Shown one piece after another: positions 24,755 to 33,780 of a stretch of 64,000 nt of DNA. A program made the position numbers and the translations under genes. The notes beneath the pieces are model-generated. The model saw nothing but the letters and a program-made list of their open reading frames with translations, did no database searches and had not been told where the DNA came from. The stretch is from JAUIBE01 sp035267185. GTDB taxonomy: Bacteria > Pseudomonadota > Gammaproteobacteria > Xanthomonadales > SZUA-36. Within the stretch, counting starts at the first letter, position 1. The number at the start of each line of letters is the position of its first letter. The DNA lies in NCBI GenBank assembly GCA_035267185.1, contig DATFLY010000043.1, positions 16,365 through 80,364 on the forward strand. Reading direction: 5' to 3'.

Positions 24755-25870
24755 ATGACTAAAGGACCAAAAATCGCAGTGGTTGGCGCCAGTGGTGCTG
24801 TGGGCGAGGCCATGCTGGATATACTGGCTTCCCGCGGCCATCCTGCACGGAATGTCACGGCCCTGAGCAGTGAACGTTCTGCGGGCAATGGCGTTGATTT
24901 TGGTAATTACCAGCTGACGCTCAAGGCCCTTGAGGATTTTGATTTCAATGGAATTGATTATGCGCTGTTTTCGGCAGGGGCTTCAGTAAGCAAACAATTT
25001 GCTGAACGAGCAACCCGGGCTGGTGCGGTTGTCATCGATAACACTTCCGCTTTCAGGTATGACGACGAAATTCCTTTGGTGGTGCCGGAGGTCAATGCCG
25101 CGGCTCTTGAGCAGGTTGGTCCCGGAAGCATCGTGGCCAACCCCAATTGCTCCACCATCCAGATGGTCGTGGCATTGGCGCCCATACATGCTGCCGTCGG
25201 TATCAGCCGCATTAATGTCGCAACCTACCAGTCGGTGTCAGGTGCTGGCAGAAAGGCCCTGAATGAACTGGCACAGCAGACGGTTGGCCGACTGAGTTTT
25301 AAAGATGCGGAGCCTGAAGTATTTACTCAACCCATTGCTTTTAATGTGCTTCCCCAGATTGATGAGATGATGGAAAACGGTTACTCCAGGGAAGAGATGA
25401 AAATAATGTGGGAAACGCAGAAAATTCTTGGCGACCCGAATATTGGTGTGAATGCCACTGCGGTCAGGGTCCCGGTATTCTATGGGCATGCCGAAGCAGT
25501 GCATCTCGAGACAAGGGAAGAAATCGAAATTGATGCCGTTCGGGATTTACTGGAAGCAGCGCCCGGAGTTACCCTGTTGAGCGGCGAGTCGATGGAACAC
25601 CCGACACCAGTCACGCACGCGGCCGGAAAAGACGAGGTATTCGTGGGTCGGTTAAGAAAAGACATCAGCCATCCAAGAGGCATTTGTCTCTGGGTGGTAG
25701 CCGACAATGTTCGTAAGGGCGCGGCATTGAATGCCGTGCAGATTCTGGATCACCTTGAGTCATTGAAGCAGACTGGTGAAACGGTCAAATCCAGTTTGGG
25801 AGAGCCAGTTGATGCCGCGGCACTTTCTGAGCCGGCGGTTGCAAGCGTCAAGGAAGGATATAACGCATGA
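24755..25870 (+). CDS. asd: aspartate-semialdehyde dehydrogenase
   Basis: NADPH-dependent reduction of aspartyl phosphate to the semialdehyde for lysine, threonine, methionine and diaminopimelate. It opens with the nucleotide motif VVGASGAVGEAML, has the catalytic Cys in ANPNCSTIQM and the YQSVSGAGRKAL segment. At 371 residues it is about 30 longer than usual because of a C-terminal tail after DHLESL. The fimV start overlaps its stop by 4 bases (ATGA). There is no ribosome-binding site. Confidence 0.96.
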   Translation: MTKGPKIAVVGASGAVGEAMLDILASRGHPARNVTALSSERSAGNGVDFGNYQLTLKALEDFDFNGIDYALFSAGASVSKQFAERATRAGAVVIDNTSAFRYDDEIPLVVPEVNAAALEQVGPGSIVANPNCSTIQMVVALAPIHAAVGISRINVATYQSVSGAGRKALNELAQQTVGRLSFKDAEPEVFTQPIAFNVLPQIDEMMENGYSREEMKIMWETQKILGDPNIGVNATAVRVPVFYGHAEAVHLETREEIEIDAVRDLLEAAPGVTLLSGESMEHPTPVTHAAGKDEVFVGRLRKDISHPRGICLWVVADNVRKGAALNAVQILDHLESLKQTGETVKSSLGEPVDAAALSEPAVASVKEGYNA

Positions 25871-27924
25871 GAAAATCAGGCAGGCTAACGTTCCTGGTCA
25901 TACTGTTACTTTGCTATTCGACATCAGGATGGTCTTTGGGGCTTGGTGATGCGAGGGTTCAGTCCTTTATTGGGCAACCACTGGAAATGCACATCGATTT
26001 GCTGACTGCTCCGAATGATGACCTCGAAAGCGTGATCGCAAGATTGGCGACTGCGGAAGACTTTGCACTGATTGGCGCCAGTCGGGAATCAATCAGTGTG
26101 CCACTGCAGTTCATGGTTCAGGAGGAAGGTGGCGATTCCGGCAGTTATATCCTAGTAACATCTCGCCTTGCGGTAAACGACCCGGTGTTACGACTGGTTG
26201 TTGAAGTTAATTGGTCCAGTGGACGTTTGCTTCGCGAATACACTGTTTTTCTTGATCCACCGACCGTTGCTGCCCAGGCACCGGACCCGGTGATTTCTCC
26301 GCCTCCCCGGTCACAGACACAAAGCGTTTCAGAACCGGAGCCCCAGGTGCAGGAAGAAACGCCTGTATTTACAGATCGGCCACCAGCGCCTCCCGCCGTT
26401 GGCGAGCAGGCTGAAGATGTGGTTGTTGATTCGGGTGCTTCAAGCGCTGCCGAACAACAGGCCGAACAACAGGTTGCAGCAGATGTCTCTGAGGATTCGG
26501 TGGCAGAAGAAGTCGAGGCGCAGGCCACTGTGGCTGAAGCTGAGACACCTGATGAAGAACCTGCAGCAACCGGTACTGTTTCTGAAGGTGTTTATGGGCC
26601 GGTTCAAAACGGTGAAACACTTTGGCGCATCGCATCCAATTACATGGGTACGTCGCAAATGGACATGAACCAGGTCATGGTTGCCATTCAAAGAAAAAAT
26701 CCAAGCGCATTCGTTAACGACAACATCAATTTGCTCAAGCGCGGTGCGGTTCTCGATTTGCCTTCCCGGGACGAGGTGAACGAACTTTCACGAGCCGAAG
26801 CCCGAGCGATGGTTGCCCAGCACGAGGCAGCCTTCAGAATGCGAAGTTCGCTGGCCAGTACATCAACGCCCCTGCTGGCGTCAGAATCGCAGTCGCGTTC
26901 AGAATCCCAGTCAGAGACTCAGCCTGAAGAGCAGTCCGGGCAGATTGAATCTGCCAGTGGCGCTGCTGCGGAGGATTCGGCTGAAGAAAACTTTGCTTTG
27001 CTGGAGATCGTGCCAGCTTCAGAAGACAGTGCAACTGGCGCGGAACCAGGCACCGGCGCTGTGCCGGGAGGGGAGGGTTCCGACGAAATCTCCCGCGATG
27101 TTCGCGAGGAACTTGCGAGAACAGAAGAAGCGCTGATCAGCGTGCAGCAGGAAAACACCTATCTCCAGGAACGAATTGCCGAACTGGAATCGCAGATTGC
27201 AGATACCGCTGGTGAATCCGAAGGATCGGTTGCCGACGAGGAGCTGGCCGACCTGGAAGAACGCCTGGAGGCCGAGCGACTCTCCCGGCAGCAGGAGCTG
27301 GCAGCTGAAGAAGAAGCTGACAACCGGGTTCCATCGGTAACTTCGCTTTCTGACCAGGAAGATACACCCTGGTACAGCGGAAGAATGACCTGGATCATCA
27401 TGATCGTCATCCTGGTTGCTGCAATCATCGGCTGGTTGTTCAATCGTCGTCGTAGTGCCGTCGAATATGACCTGGATGCCGAATCCACGACCGTCGCCAC
27501 GGGATTGAAAGGTGAAGCAGAGGAAATCCTGCGCACCCTTGATGCAGATTCAGACGCTGATACTGTCATCCAGAAGATTCCTGAAAATGACGCAGATGAA
27601 TCCGGGAATGAAACTGCCAACGATAAGGGCACCGACTCTGATGAAACGGAGTCAGTTCCAGATTCGGATGGCAAGCAGGACGCGGATGAATCGGAGGCCG
27701 AAGTTGTTCCGCTGGCAAGAGCACGCAGGCGAATACAAGATGATGGCGGGGATGCCACTGTGCTTGATGAGGACAGCAGTGATCCCGAAATCAAGCTGGA
27801 TCTCGCCAGGGCTTACATTTCCATGGGTGATAAAGAAGCTGCCAGGGCCATTCTTGAAGAAGTTCTGAATCTGGGTAATGAGCAGCAGCAGTCTGAAGCC
27901 CGGTCGATGATGGACGAAATCTGA
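25867..27924 (+). CDS. fimV: FimV-like peptidoglycan-binding inner membrane protein
   Basis: Polar hub protein linked in Pseudomonas to type IV pili and cell polarity. The 685 residues have a signal peptide, the FimV N-domain (GLGDARVQSFIGQPLEMHIDL) and a Pro/Glu-rich linker. They continue with a LysM-like region (about 241-300: VQNGETLWRIASNYMG), a coiled coil, one membrane segment (about 507-525, WIIMIVILVAAIIGWLF), an acidic cytoplasmic stretch and the C-terminal TPR-like FimV motif LDLARAYISMGDKEAARAIL. Position between asd and truA is the usual one in this group. No pilus genes are in the window. Confidence 0.92.
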   Translation: MRKSGRLTFLVILLLCYSTSGWSLGLGDARVQSFIGQPLEMHIDLLTAPNDDLESVIARLATAEDFALIGASRESISVPLQFMVQEEGGDSGSYILVTSRLAVNDPVLRLVVEVNWSSGRLLREYTVFLDPPTVAAQAPDPVISPPPRSQTQSVSEPEPQVQEETPVFTDRPPAPPAVGEQAEDVVVDSGASSAAEQQAEQQVAADVSEDSVAEEVEAQATVAEAETPDEEPAATGTVSEGVYGPVQNGETLWRIASNYMGTSQMDMNQVMVAIQRKNPSAFVNDNINLLKRGAVLDLPSRDEVNELSRAEARAMVAQHEAAFRMRSSLASTSTPLLASESQSRSESQSETQPEEQSGQIESASGAAAEDSAEENFALLEIVPASEDSATGAEPGTGAVPGGEGSDEISRDVREELARTEEALISVQQENTYLQERIAELESQIADTAGESEGSVADEELADLEERLEAERLSRQQELAAEEEADNRVPSVTSLSDQEDTPWYSGRMTWIIMIVILVAAIIGWLFNRRRSAVEYDLDAESTTVATGLKGEAEEILRTLDADSDADTVIQKIPENDADESGNETANDKGTDSDETESVPDSDGKQDADESEAEVVPLARARRRIQDDGGDATVLDEDSSDPEIKLDLARAYISMGDKEAARAILEEVLNLGNEQQQSEARSMMDEI

Positions 27925-27939
27925 GCAGTCGAGGCAACC

Positions 27940-28731
27940 TTGACCCGCCTGGCCGCAGGGCTTGAGTATGACGGCAGTCGTTTCCTGGGCTGGCAGATCC
28001 AGAAACAGGAGCCGACCGTTCAGTCATGTGTCCAGAGGGCATTGTCTGAAGTAGCAGACCACCCGGTTGTTGTGACCGCCAGCGGCCGCACGGATGCCGG
28101 CGTTCATGCCATCGAACAGGTGATTCATTTTGATACCGGGTCGGATCGCGAGGAGCGGTCCTGGATACTGGGTATGAACAGCCATCTGCCCAGGGGCATC
28201 AGCGGCCTGTGGGTGCGGCCGGTGAGCGATGAATTCCATGCTCGTTTCTGCGCTGTCACGCGGCGCTACCGTTACATTATTCTGAACCGCCAGATACGGC
28301 CGGCCCTGGATACAGATCGGGTGACCTGGTGCCGCCAGCCATTGGACGCTGAAGCCATGAACGTGGCAGCACAGTCCCTCCAGGGCGAACATGATTTCAC
28401 TTCATTCAGGGCTTCAGCATGTCAGGCGCGGCACCCGGTCAGGGAGATTCGCGAGATCTCGGTCAGGCGCAGTGATGCATATGTCATCCTGGATATTACG
28501 GCCAACGCGTTTCTCTACCACATGGTTCGAAATATTGCCGGCAGTCTGATGGCAGTGGGTAAGGGCGATCGGTCGGGCGAATGGATTGGTGAAATCCTGG
28601 CCGCCCGAAATCGTGACCTGGCTGATGTCACTGCGGCCCCGAATGGCCTCTATTTTTATCAATCGAAATACCCATCTGAATTTGACCTTCCGGGTGGCTT
28701 ACGACCTTTCCCATGGCGGCTGGCCAGGTGA
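27940..28731 (+). CDS. truA: tRNA pseudouridine(38-40) synthase TruA
   Basis: Makes pseudouridine at positions 38-40 of the tRNA anticodon stem. The 263 residues hold the catalytic Asp52 in SGRTDAGVHA and the motifs DGSRFLGWQIQ and LYHMVRNIAG. The start is a TTG with GAGG upstream, giving MTRLAAGLEYDG, which matches the family N-terminus; no ATG or GTG fits. It lies 15 bases after fimV. Confidence 0.95.
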   Translation: MTRLAAGLEYDGSRFLGWQIQKQEPTVQSCVQRALSEVADHPVVVTASGRTDAGVHAIEQVIHFDTGSDREERSWILGMNSHLPRGISGLWVRPVSDEFHARFCAVTRRYRYIILNRQIRPALDTDRVTWCRQPLDAEAMNVAAQSLQGEHDFTSFRASACQARHPVREIREISVRRSDAYVILDITANAFLYHMVRNIAGSLMAVGKGDRSGEWIGEILAARNRDLADVTAAPNGLYFYQSKYPSEFDLPGGLRPFPWRLAR

Positions 28732-28749
28732 ATCATTCGATTCGTTGGT

Positions 28750-28777
28750 TTGACTGCAGCCTTGTTGCCGTTAGTAT
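28750..28777 (+). promoter_or_regulatory. putative trpF promoter giving a leaderless mRNA
   Basis: TTGACT (28750-28755), a 16-base spacer and TAGTAT (28772-28777) end 6 bases before the trpF ATG, so transcription would start at the A of ATG. No Shine-Dalgarno sequence is seen. The 52-base gap leaves no room for a trp attenuator. Confidence 0.45.
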
Positions 28778-28783
28778 GCGCGA

Positions 28784-29410
28784 ATGAAGCGAACCCGCAT
28801 AAAAATATGTGGCCTGACCCGGCCACAGGATGTGTGCTCAGCAGTTGTTGCTGGCAGCGATGCACTGGGATTTGTTTTTGCACCTCTTAGTGCCAGGCGA
28901 CTTGAAAAAGAGGCTGCGAGAACCCTTGTTAGAGATGTGCCGGCATTTATTGATCGTGTCGGCCTTTTTCAGGATCAGGAAGCCGAGGAAGTGGCCGGAG
29001 TGCTGGATCAGGTTCCTTTGAACCTGCTGCAATTTCACGGATCAGAGTCAGCAGAATATTGTCGCCAGTTTGGTATGCCTTACATCAAGGCAATTAGTAT
29101 GACCGATGACGATGCGTTGGCCTCAGCCGAGTCAGAGTTTGAAGATGCAGCGGGGCTGGTGCTTGATAGTCACCAGATCGGGAAACCCGGAGGAACCGGG
29201 GTGCCATTTGACTGGTCAGGGATCAGGGAGTCTGAATTGCCCCTGGTGATTGCCGGTGGTTTGAATCCATCAAATGTGTCGCAACTTGTACAGATCTACA
29301 AACCCTGGGCCGTTGATGTTTCCAGCGGTGTGGAAAGCAGGCCCGGTGTGAAAGACAAAACACTTGTCGAAAAATTTATTGCAGAGGTAGAGCGTGGTAA
29401 TGGCCACTGA
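28784..29410 (+). CDS. trpF: phosphoribosylanthranilate isomerase
   Basis: Third step from chorismate to tryptophan. A 208-residue TIM barrel with RIKICGLTRPQDV at the N-terminus (catalytic Cys), RVGLFQDQ, LLQFHGSES and the phosphate-binding AGGLNPSNV and VDVSSGVESRPGVKD. It is a free-standing enzyme, not fused to TrpC. The trpB start lies inside its 3' end. Confidence 0.97.
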   Translation: MKRTRIKICGLTRPQDVCSAVVAGSDALGFVFAPLSARRLEKEAARTLVRDVPAFIDRVGLFQDQEAEEVAGVLDQVPLNLLQFHGSESAEYCRQFGMPYIKAISMTDDDALASAESEFEDAAGLVLDSHQIGKPGGTGVPFDWSGIRESELPLVIAGGLNPSNVSQLVQIYKPWAVDVSSGVESRPGVKDKTLVEKFIAEVERGNGH

Positions 29411-30650
29411 AATCAGAGAATCTTTGGAGCAAGCAACGTCAGATAGTAGGACTCCTGTCACGCAGGTAGTGGACGGCAGCGGGCATTTTGGGCCTTATGG
29501 CGGGAGTTATGCTTCAGAAACCCTGATGCATGCTCTCGAGGAACTGACGGAGGCCTATGAACGCTGGCGCAAGGATCCCGAATTCATGGCCCGCCTGGAT
29601 GCGGATCTGGCTCATTATGTGGGCCGGCCATCGCCGATATACCATGCGCAGCGGCTGAGTGATCATTGTGGAGGCGCGCAAATTCTTCTGAAGAGAGAAG
29701 ATCTGAATCACACCGGCGCCCACAAGATCAACAACACTGTCGGCCAGGCGCTGTTGGCTCACTACATGGGAAAGAGCCGCGTCATCGCTGAAACCGGTGC
29801 GGGTCAGCACGGCGTGGCATCTGCCACCGTTGCTGCGCGACTTGGTCAGGATTGCGTGGTTTATATGGGTGAAGTGGACATCCACAGGCAGTCCATTAAC
29901 GTTTTCCGCATGCGATTGCTTGGCGCTGAGGTGCGTACCGTGACCAGCGGTTCAAAAACGCTCAAGGATGCTTTGAATGAAGCGATGCGTGACTGGGTCA
30001 GCAATGTGGATGACACCTTTTACATTATCGGCACAGTTGCAGGTCCTCATCCCTACCCAACACTGGTTCGGGATTTCAACGCGGTGGTCGGCCGCGAGGC
30101 GAGGCGACAGATGCTGGATCAGTACGAAAGCCAGCCCGATGCACTGGTTGCCTGTGTTGGCGGGGGCTCCAACGCCATGGGACTTTTCTACCCGTATATC
30201 GAAGAAACGGATGTCGCCATGTATGGCGTCGAGGCGGCAGGCAGGGGCCTGGAAACGGGGGAGCATGCTGCCTCGTTGTGTGCCGGGCGTCCTGGTGTGT
30301 TACATGGCTGCCGAACCTACATCATGGATGACAACCAGGGACAGATCGTCCATACACATTCGGTTTCTGCAGGTCTGGATTACCCGGGTGTCGGCCCCGA
30401 ACACGCCTGGCTGAAGGACATTGGACGAGCGTCTTATGTCAGCGTGACTGACGATGAAGCACTTGATGCATTTCACAGGCTGACTCTGCTCGAGGGTATT
30501 CTTCCTGCGCTTGAAAGCGCCCATGCCGTGGCCTACGGAATGAAACTGGCCTCAACCATGCGAAGCGACCAGAAGGTACTGATCAATCTGTCTGGTCGAG
30601 GTGACAAGGATGTTCAGACCGTTGCGGAAATTGAGAACATTCAACTGTGA
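29394..30650 (+). CDS. trpB: tryptophan synthase beta chain
   Basis: PLP enzyme condensing indole and serine to tryptophan as an alpha2beta2 complex with TrpA. The PLP lysine is in NHTGAHKINN, and GGGSNAMG binds the cofactor phosphate. The 418 residues include a ~25-residue N-terminal extension before the conserved FGPYGGSYASETL. Start is GTG with GAGG 6 bases upstream; an ATG two codons later is possible. It overlaps trpF by 17 bases and trpA by 4. Confidence 0.97.
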   Translation: MVMATEIRESLEQATSDSRTPVTQVVDGSGHFGPYGGSYASETLMHALEELTEAYERWRKDPEFMARLDADLAHYVGRPSPIYHAQRLSDHCGGAQILLKREDLNHTGAHKINNTVGQALLAHYMGKSRVIAETGAGQHGVASATVAARLGQDCVVYMGEVDIHRQSINVFRMRLLGAEVRTVTSGSKTLKDALNEAMRDWVSNVDDTFYIIGTVAGPHPYPTLVRDFNAVVGREARRQMLDQYESQPDALVACVGGGSNAMGLFYPYIEETDVAMYGVEAAGRGLETGEHAASLCAGRPGVLHGCRTYIMDDNQGQIVHTHSVSAGLDYPGVGPEHAWLKDIGRASYVSVTDDEALDAFHRLTLLEGILPALESAHAVAYGMKLASTMRSDQKVLINLSGRGDKDVQTVAEIENIQL

Positions 30651-31471
30651 CGACAGCCGTGAAGATTTCAAACAGGATCGATAAACGTTTCACAGCGTTG
30701 AAGGAGCAGGGCAGGACCGCGCTGATTCCATTTATGACTGCCGGAGATCCATCCCCTGATTGGACCGTTTCAATCATGCATCGACTTGTTTCGGAAGGGG
30801 CTGATCTGATTGAGCTTGGTGTTCCCTTTTCTGACCCGACAGCAGATGGTCCGGTTATTCAGGAAGCCAGCGAGAGGGCCATTGAACGCGGCGTCGGTCT
30901 CGCGCAGGTCCTGCAGATGGTGACGGCATTCAGGGCCGACGATGACCAGACACCGGTGATCCTGATGGGTTACCTCAACCCCATTGAACGATTTGGCCAT
31001 GCGGCCTTTGTTGCTGCTGCGGCTGAATCCGGCGTCGATGGTGTTTTGCTGGTCGATTGTCCTCCGGAAGAAATGTCCGGTTTTCGTAAACTGCTCGACC
31101 AGCAAGGGATCTATCCGATTTGCCTGGTCGCGCCAACCACAACCGTTGCCCGCCGTGAAATGATTGCAGGGTTTGCCGCAGGTTTTGTTTACTACGTTTC
31201 ATTCAAGGGAATCACCGGTGCCAACCGACTTGATGCTGATGCGCTGGTCGGTCCCCTGGCTGAACTCAGACAATTTACGGACCTGCCTTTGGTGGTTGGT
31301 TTTGGTGTCAAGGACGCTGAAAGTGCTTCGGCGGTTGCTTCCTGTGCGCAGGGTGTTGTCATCGGAAGTGCGCTGGTATCAATGCTTGCGGATGTAAAAA
31401 GCGAAACAGAAGCGCTGCAAATGATCAGCGACTTTGTTGCACCAGTCCGGCAGGCTATGGACAATACGTAA
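30647..31471 (+). CDS. trpA: tryptophan synthase alpha chain
   Basis: Cleaves indole-3-glycerol phosphate to indole and glyceraldehyde-3-phosphate. The 274-residue TIM barrel has the catalytic Glu in LIELGVPFSDPTADGPVIQ, Asp in GVDGVLLVDCPPEE and the phosphate site GFGVKD and VIGSALV. It starts with GTG overlapping the trpB stop as GTGA, so the subunits are translationally coupled. The trpEGDC genes are elsewhere. Confidence 0.97.
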   Translation: MTTAVKISNRIDKRFTALKEQGRTALIPFMTAGDPSPDWTVSIMHRLVSEGADLIELGVPFSDPTADGPVIQEASERAIERGVGLAQVLQMVTAFRADDDQTPVILMGYLNPIERFGHAAFVAAAAESGVDGVLLVDCPPEEMSGFRKLLDQQGIYPICLVAPTTTVARREMIAGFAAGFVYYVSFKGITGANRLDADALVGPLAELRQFTDLPLVVGFGVKDAESASAVASCAQGVVIGSALVSMLADVKSETEALQMISDFVAPVRQAMDNT

Positions 31472-31509
31472 TCGCGTCCTAATCGCGCTGCGGCCCATCA
31501 GGTTAATTC

Positions 31510-32415
31510 ATGAGTTGGTTTCAAAAACTAATGCCTTCACGCATTCGCACTGAAGGCGGAAACAAGCGCAACGTCCCTGAAGGGTTATGGACCAAATGCC
31601 CATCCTGTTCCCAGGTGCTTTATCGACCGGAACTGGAGCGCAACCTCCAGGTATGTCCGAAATGCTCCAATCATATGCCGGTCACGGCTCGCGCTCGCAT
31701 AAACCTGTTTCTTGATGAAGGTGAAAGACGCGAAATTGCCGCGAACCTGGAAGCGGTTGATGTACTTCGCTTCCGCGACGGAAAAAAGTACAAGGACCGC
31801 ATTGCTGCAGCCCAGAAAAAAACCGGGGAAAAAGATGCCCTGGTTGCCATTGCCGGAAAGTTGCATGGACAGGATGTGGTTGTCTGCGCTTTCGAGTTTG
31901 GTTTTATGGGCGGGTCCATGGGGTCCGTCGTCGGCGAGAAATTTGCTCGCGCCGGACAGGAGTCCCTGCGGCTTGAGGCACCATTAATATGCTTTTGTGC
32001 CACCGGTGGAGCCCGCATGCAGGAAGGACTGCTTTCGCTGATGCAGATGGCCAAAACCAGTGCCGTGCTGGAGCGTCTTGCCATGAAGGGAATACCGTAT
32101 GTTGCCGTGTTGACACATCCTACAACCGGTGGTGTTTCGGCAAGCCTTGGTATGTTGGGCGACATCAATATCGCAGAACCGGGTGCCCTGATCGGGTTCG
32201 CCGGGCCTCGCGTGATCGAGCAGACCGTCAGGGAAAAGCTACCCGAGGGATTTCAGCGCAGCGAGTTTCTGCTTGAAAAGGGTGCGATAGACATGATCGT
32301 TGATCGTCGAAACCTGAGAGACAAGATTTCTTCAATGATGATTTTGCTCGCGTCAGGCCGCAAGCCCCGTGCCGTAAGTGGCGAAGTTGTCAGTAAAGAT
32401 GCATCTGCCTCTTAG
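31510..32415 (+). CDS. accD: acetyl-CoA carboxylase carboxyltransferase subunit beta
   Basis: With AccA transfers the carboxyl group from biotin to acetyl-CoA, the committed step of fatty-acid synthesis. The 301 residues start with the four-Cys zinc ribbon (CPSC...CPKC, about residues 27-49). The crotonase-fold body follows with GGSMGSVVGEK and CATGGARMQEG. It overlaps the folC start by 17 bases, the conserved accD-folC order. Confidence 0.98.
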   Translation: MSWFQKLMPSRIRTEGGNKRNVPEGLWTKCPSCSQVLYRPELERNLQVCPKCSNHMPVTARARINLFLDEGERREIAANLEAVDVLRFRDGKKYKDRIAAAQKKTGEKDALVAIAGKLHGQDVVVCAFEFGFMGGSMGSVVGEKFARAGQESLRLEAPLICFCATGGARMQEGLLSLMQMAKTSAVLERLAMKGIPYVAVLTHPTTGGVSASLGMLGDINIAEPGALIGFAGPRVIEQTVREKLPEGFQRSEFLLEKGAIDMIVDRRNLRDKISSMMILLASGRKPRAVSGEVVSKDASAS

Positions 32416-33670
32416 CAGCTGGCTGGAGCGTATTCAGGAAAACCACCCGGACAAGATAGAACTCGGTCTCGAGAGATGTGCCGATGTCTGGAACCGCATG
32501 GGATGTCCAAGGCCAGCCCCAAAAACTTTCACCGTTGCCGGTACCAATGGCAAGGGTTCCACGATAGCCGGTATAGAAAGTGCCTTGCTCCACCTGGGCA
32601 GGCGCGTGGGTTGTTACACGTCACCTCACCTGCTCCGGTTTGAAGAACGAGTTCGAGTTAATGGGCAGGATTCGGATGAAAAATCCATTATCCAGGGCTT
32701 TGAGGCAGTAGAAACTGCACGTGAAAACACCCGCCTGACTTACTTTGAATTTGTCACCCTTGCCGCCATCTGGACCCTGTATCAGGCGAGGCTTGACGTT
32801 GCCATACTGGAGGTTGGCCTTGGCGGACGCCTTGATGCTGTGAATATCATCGATGCCGATGTCGCAGTGATTACCGCCATTGGAATAGACCACCAGGAAT
32901 TCCTGGGTAATGACCGGGAATCGATTGGATACGAAAAGTCCGGGATCATGCGCTCGGGTCAGACCGTGATTTGTAGCGACCGCCAACCTCCCGATAGCGT
33001 TTTCACCGTGGCAAACGACTTGAATGCCAGGCTGATTCGGATTGGCGCAGATTTCGAGGTCTCACGCGACATTTCACCGGGTCCCGATCATTGGAATTAC
33101 TACTTTGCAGATGAATCGGTCGATTTTCCGGTTCCGGCCCGGACCCCGCATCTTGCTGAAAACCTGGCGGGTGCCCTGACTGCAGTCATCACCAGTGAGG
33201 CCGGATTGCAGGACCAGTTGCAGGCGCTGGCAAATGTCGTGGCGTCGTCAAGGGTGAGGGGGCGCCTGGAACAGGTCGGTTCAAAACCCCAAATCATCCT
33301 GGATGTCGGACATAATCCGCTGGCAGCCGAAGCCATCCGCGAATTTCTGATACCGCGCCAAAAATTGAATTGCATTGCGGTCCTGGCAATGCTCAGGGAC
33401 AAGGATGCCGAGGGGGTTGTCTCAATTCTTGACAATGTGGTCACCCGGTGGCATTGCGCAGGGCTTTCCGGTTCGAGAGGACAAAGTGGACCTGACCTGG
33501 AAAAGCGGGTCAGGACTGTCCTGCCTGATGCCGAACTTGAATCACATCAGGACGTTTCCGCAGCCATCAGGACGGCAATGGCAGAGGCCGGCGTCGATGA
33601 CACCATATTGATATTCGGTTCATTCCTGACCGTCGAGCAAGCCACCAGGTATTTCCAGAATGTTGAGTGA
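32399..33670 (+). CDS. folC: bifunctional dihydrofolate/folylpolyglutamate synthase
   Basis: Adds glutamate to dihydropteroate and folates. From this ATG it has 423 residues, starting MHLPLSSWLERIQ. Motifs are the P-loop FTVAGTNGKGSTIAG, YTSPHLLRFEERVRVNG and the Mur-ligase-like HLAENLAGALTA and ILDVGHNPLAA. The preferred start overlaps accD; an upstream in-frame start seven codons earlier lacks similarity. Confidence 0.96.
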   Translation: MHLPLSSWLERIQENHPDKIELGLERCADVWNRMGCPRPAPKTFTVAGTNGKGSTIAGIESALLHLGRRVGCYTSPHLLRFEERVRVNGQDSDEKSIIQGFEAVETARENTRLTYFEFVTLAAIWTLYQARLDVAILEVGLGGRLDAVNIIDADVAVITAIGIDHQEFLGNDRESIGYEKSGIMRSGQTVICSDRQPPDSVFTVANDLNARLIRIGADFEVSRDISPGPDHWNYYFADESVDFPVPARTPHLAENLAGALTAVITSEAGLQDQLQALANVVASSRVRGRLEQVGSKPQIILDVGHNPLAAEAIREFLIPRQKLNCIAVLAMLRDKDAEGVVSILDNVVTRWHCAGLSGSRGQSGPDLEKRVRTVLPDAELESHQDVSAAIRTAMAEAGVDDTILIFGSFLTVEQATRYFQNVE

Positions 33671-33780
33671 CTCTCTTCAGGGTCTGTTCCTCGTTCATTG
33701 GCTGGCCAGCCGGGAATCGACTTATTATGCTGGCCCTGAACTTGCTGATAGAATCGCGGCTGGACAGCAGCGAAGCGCTC

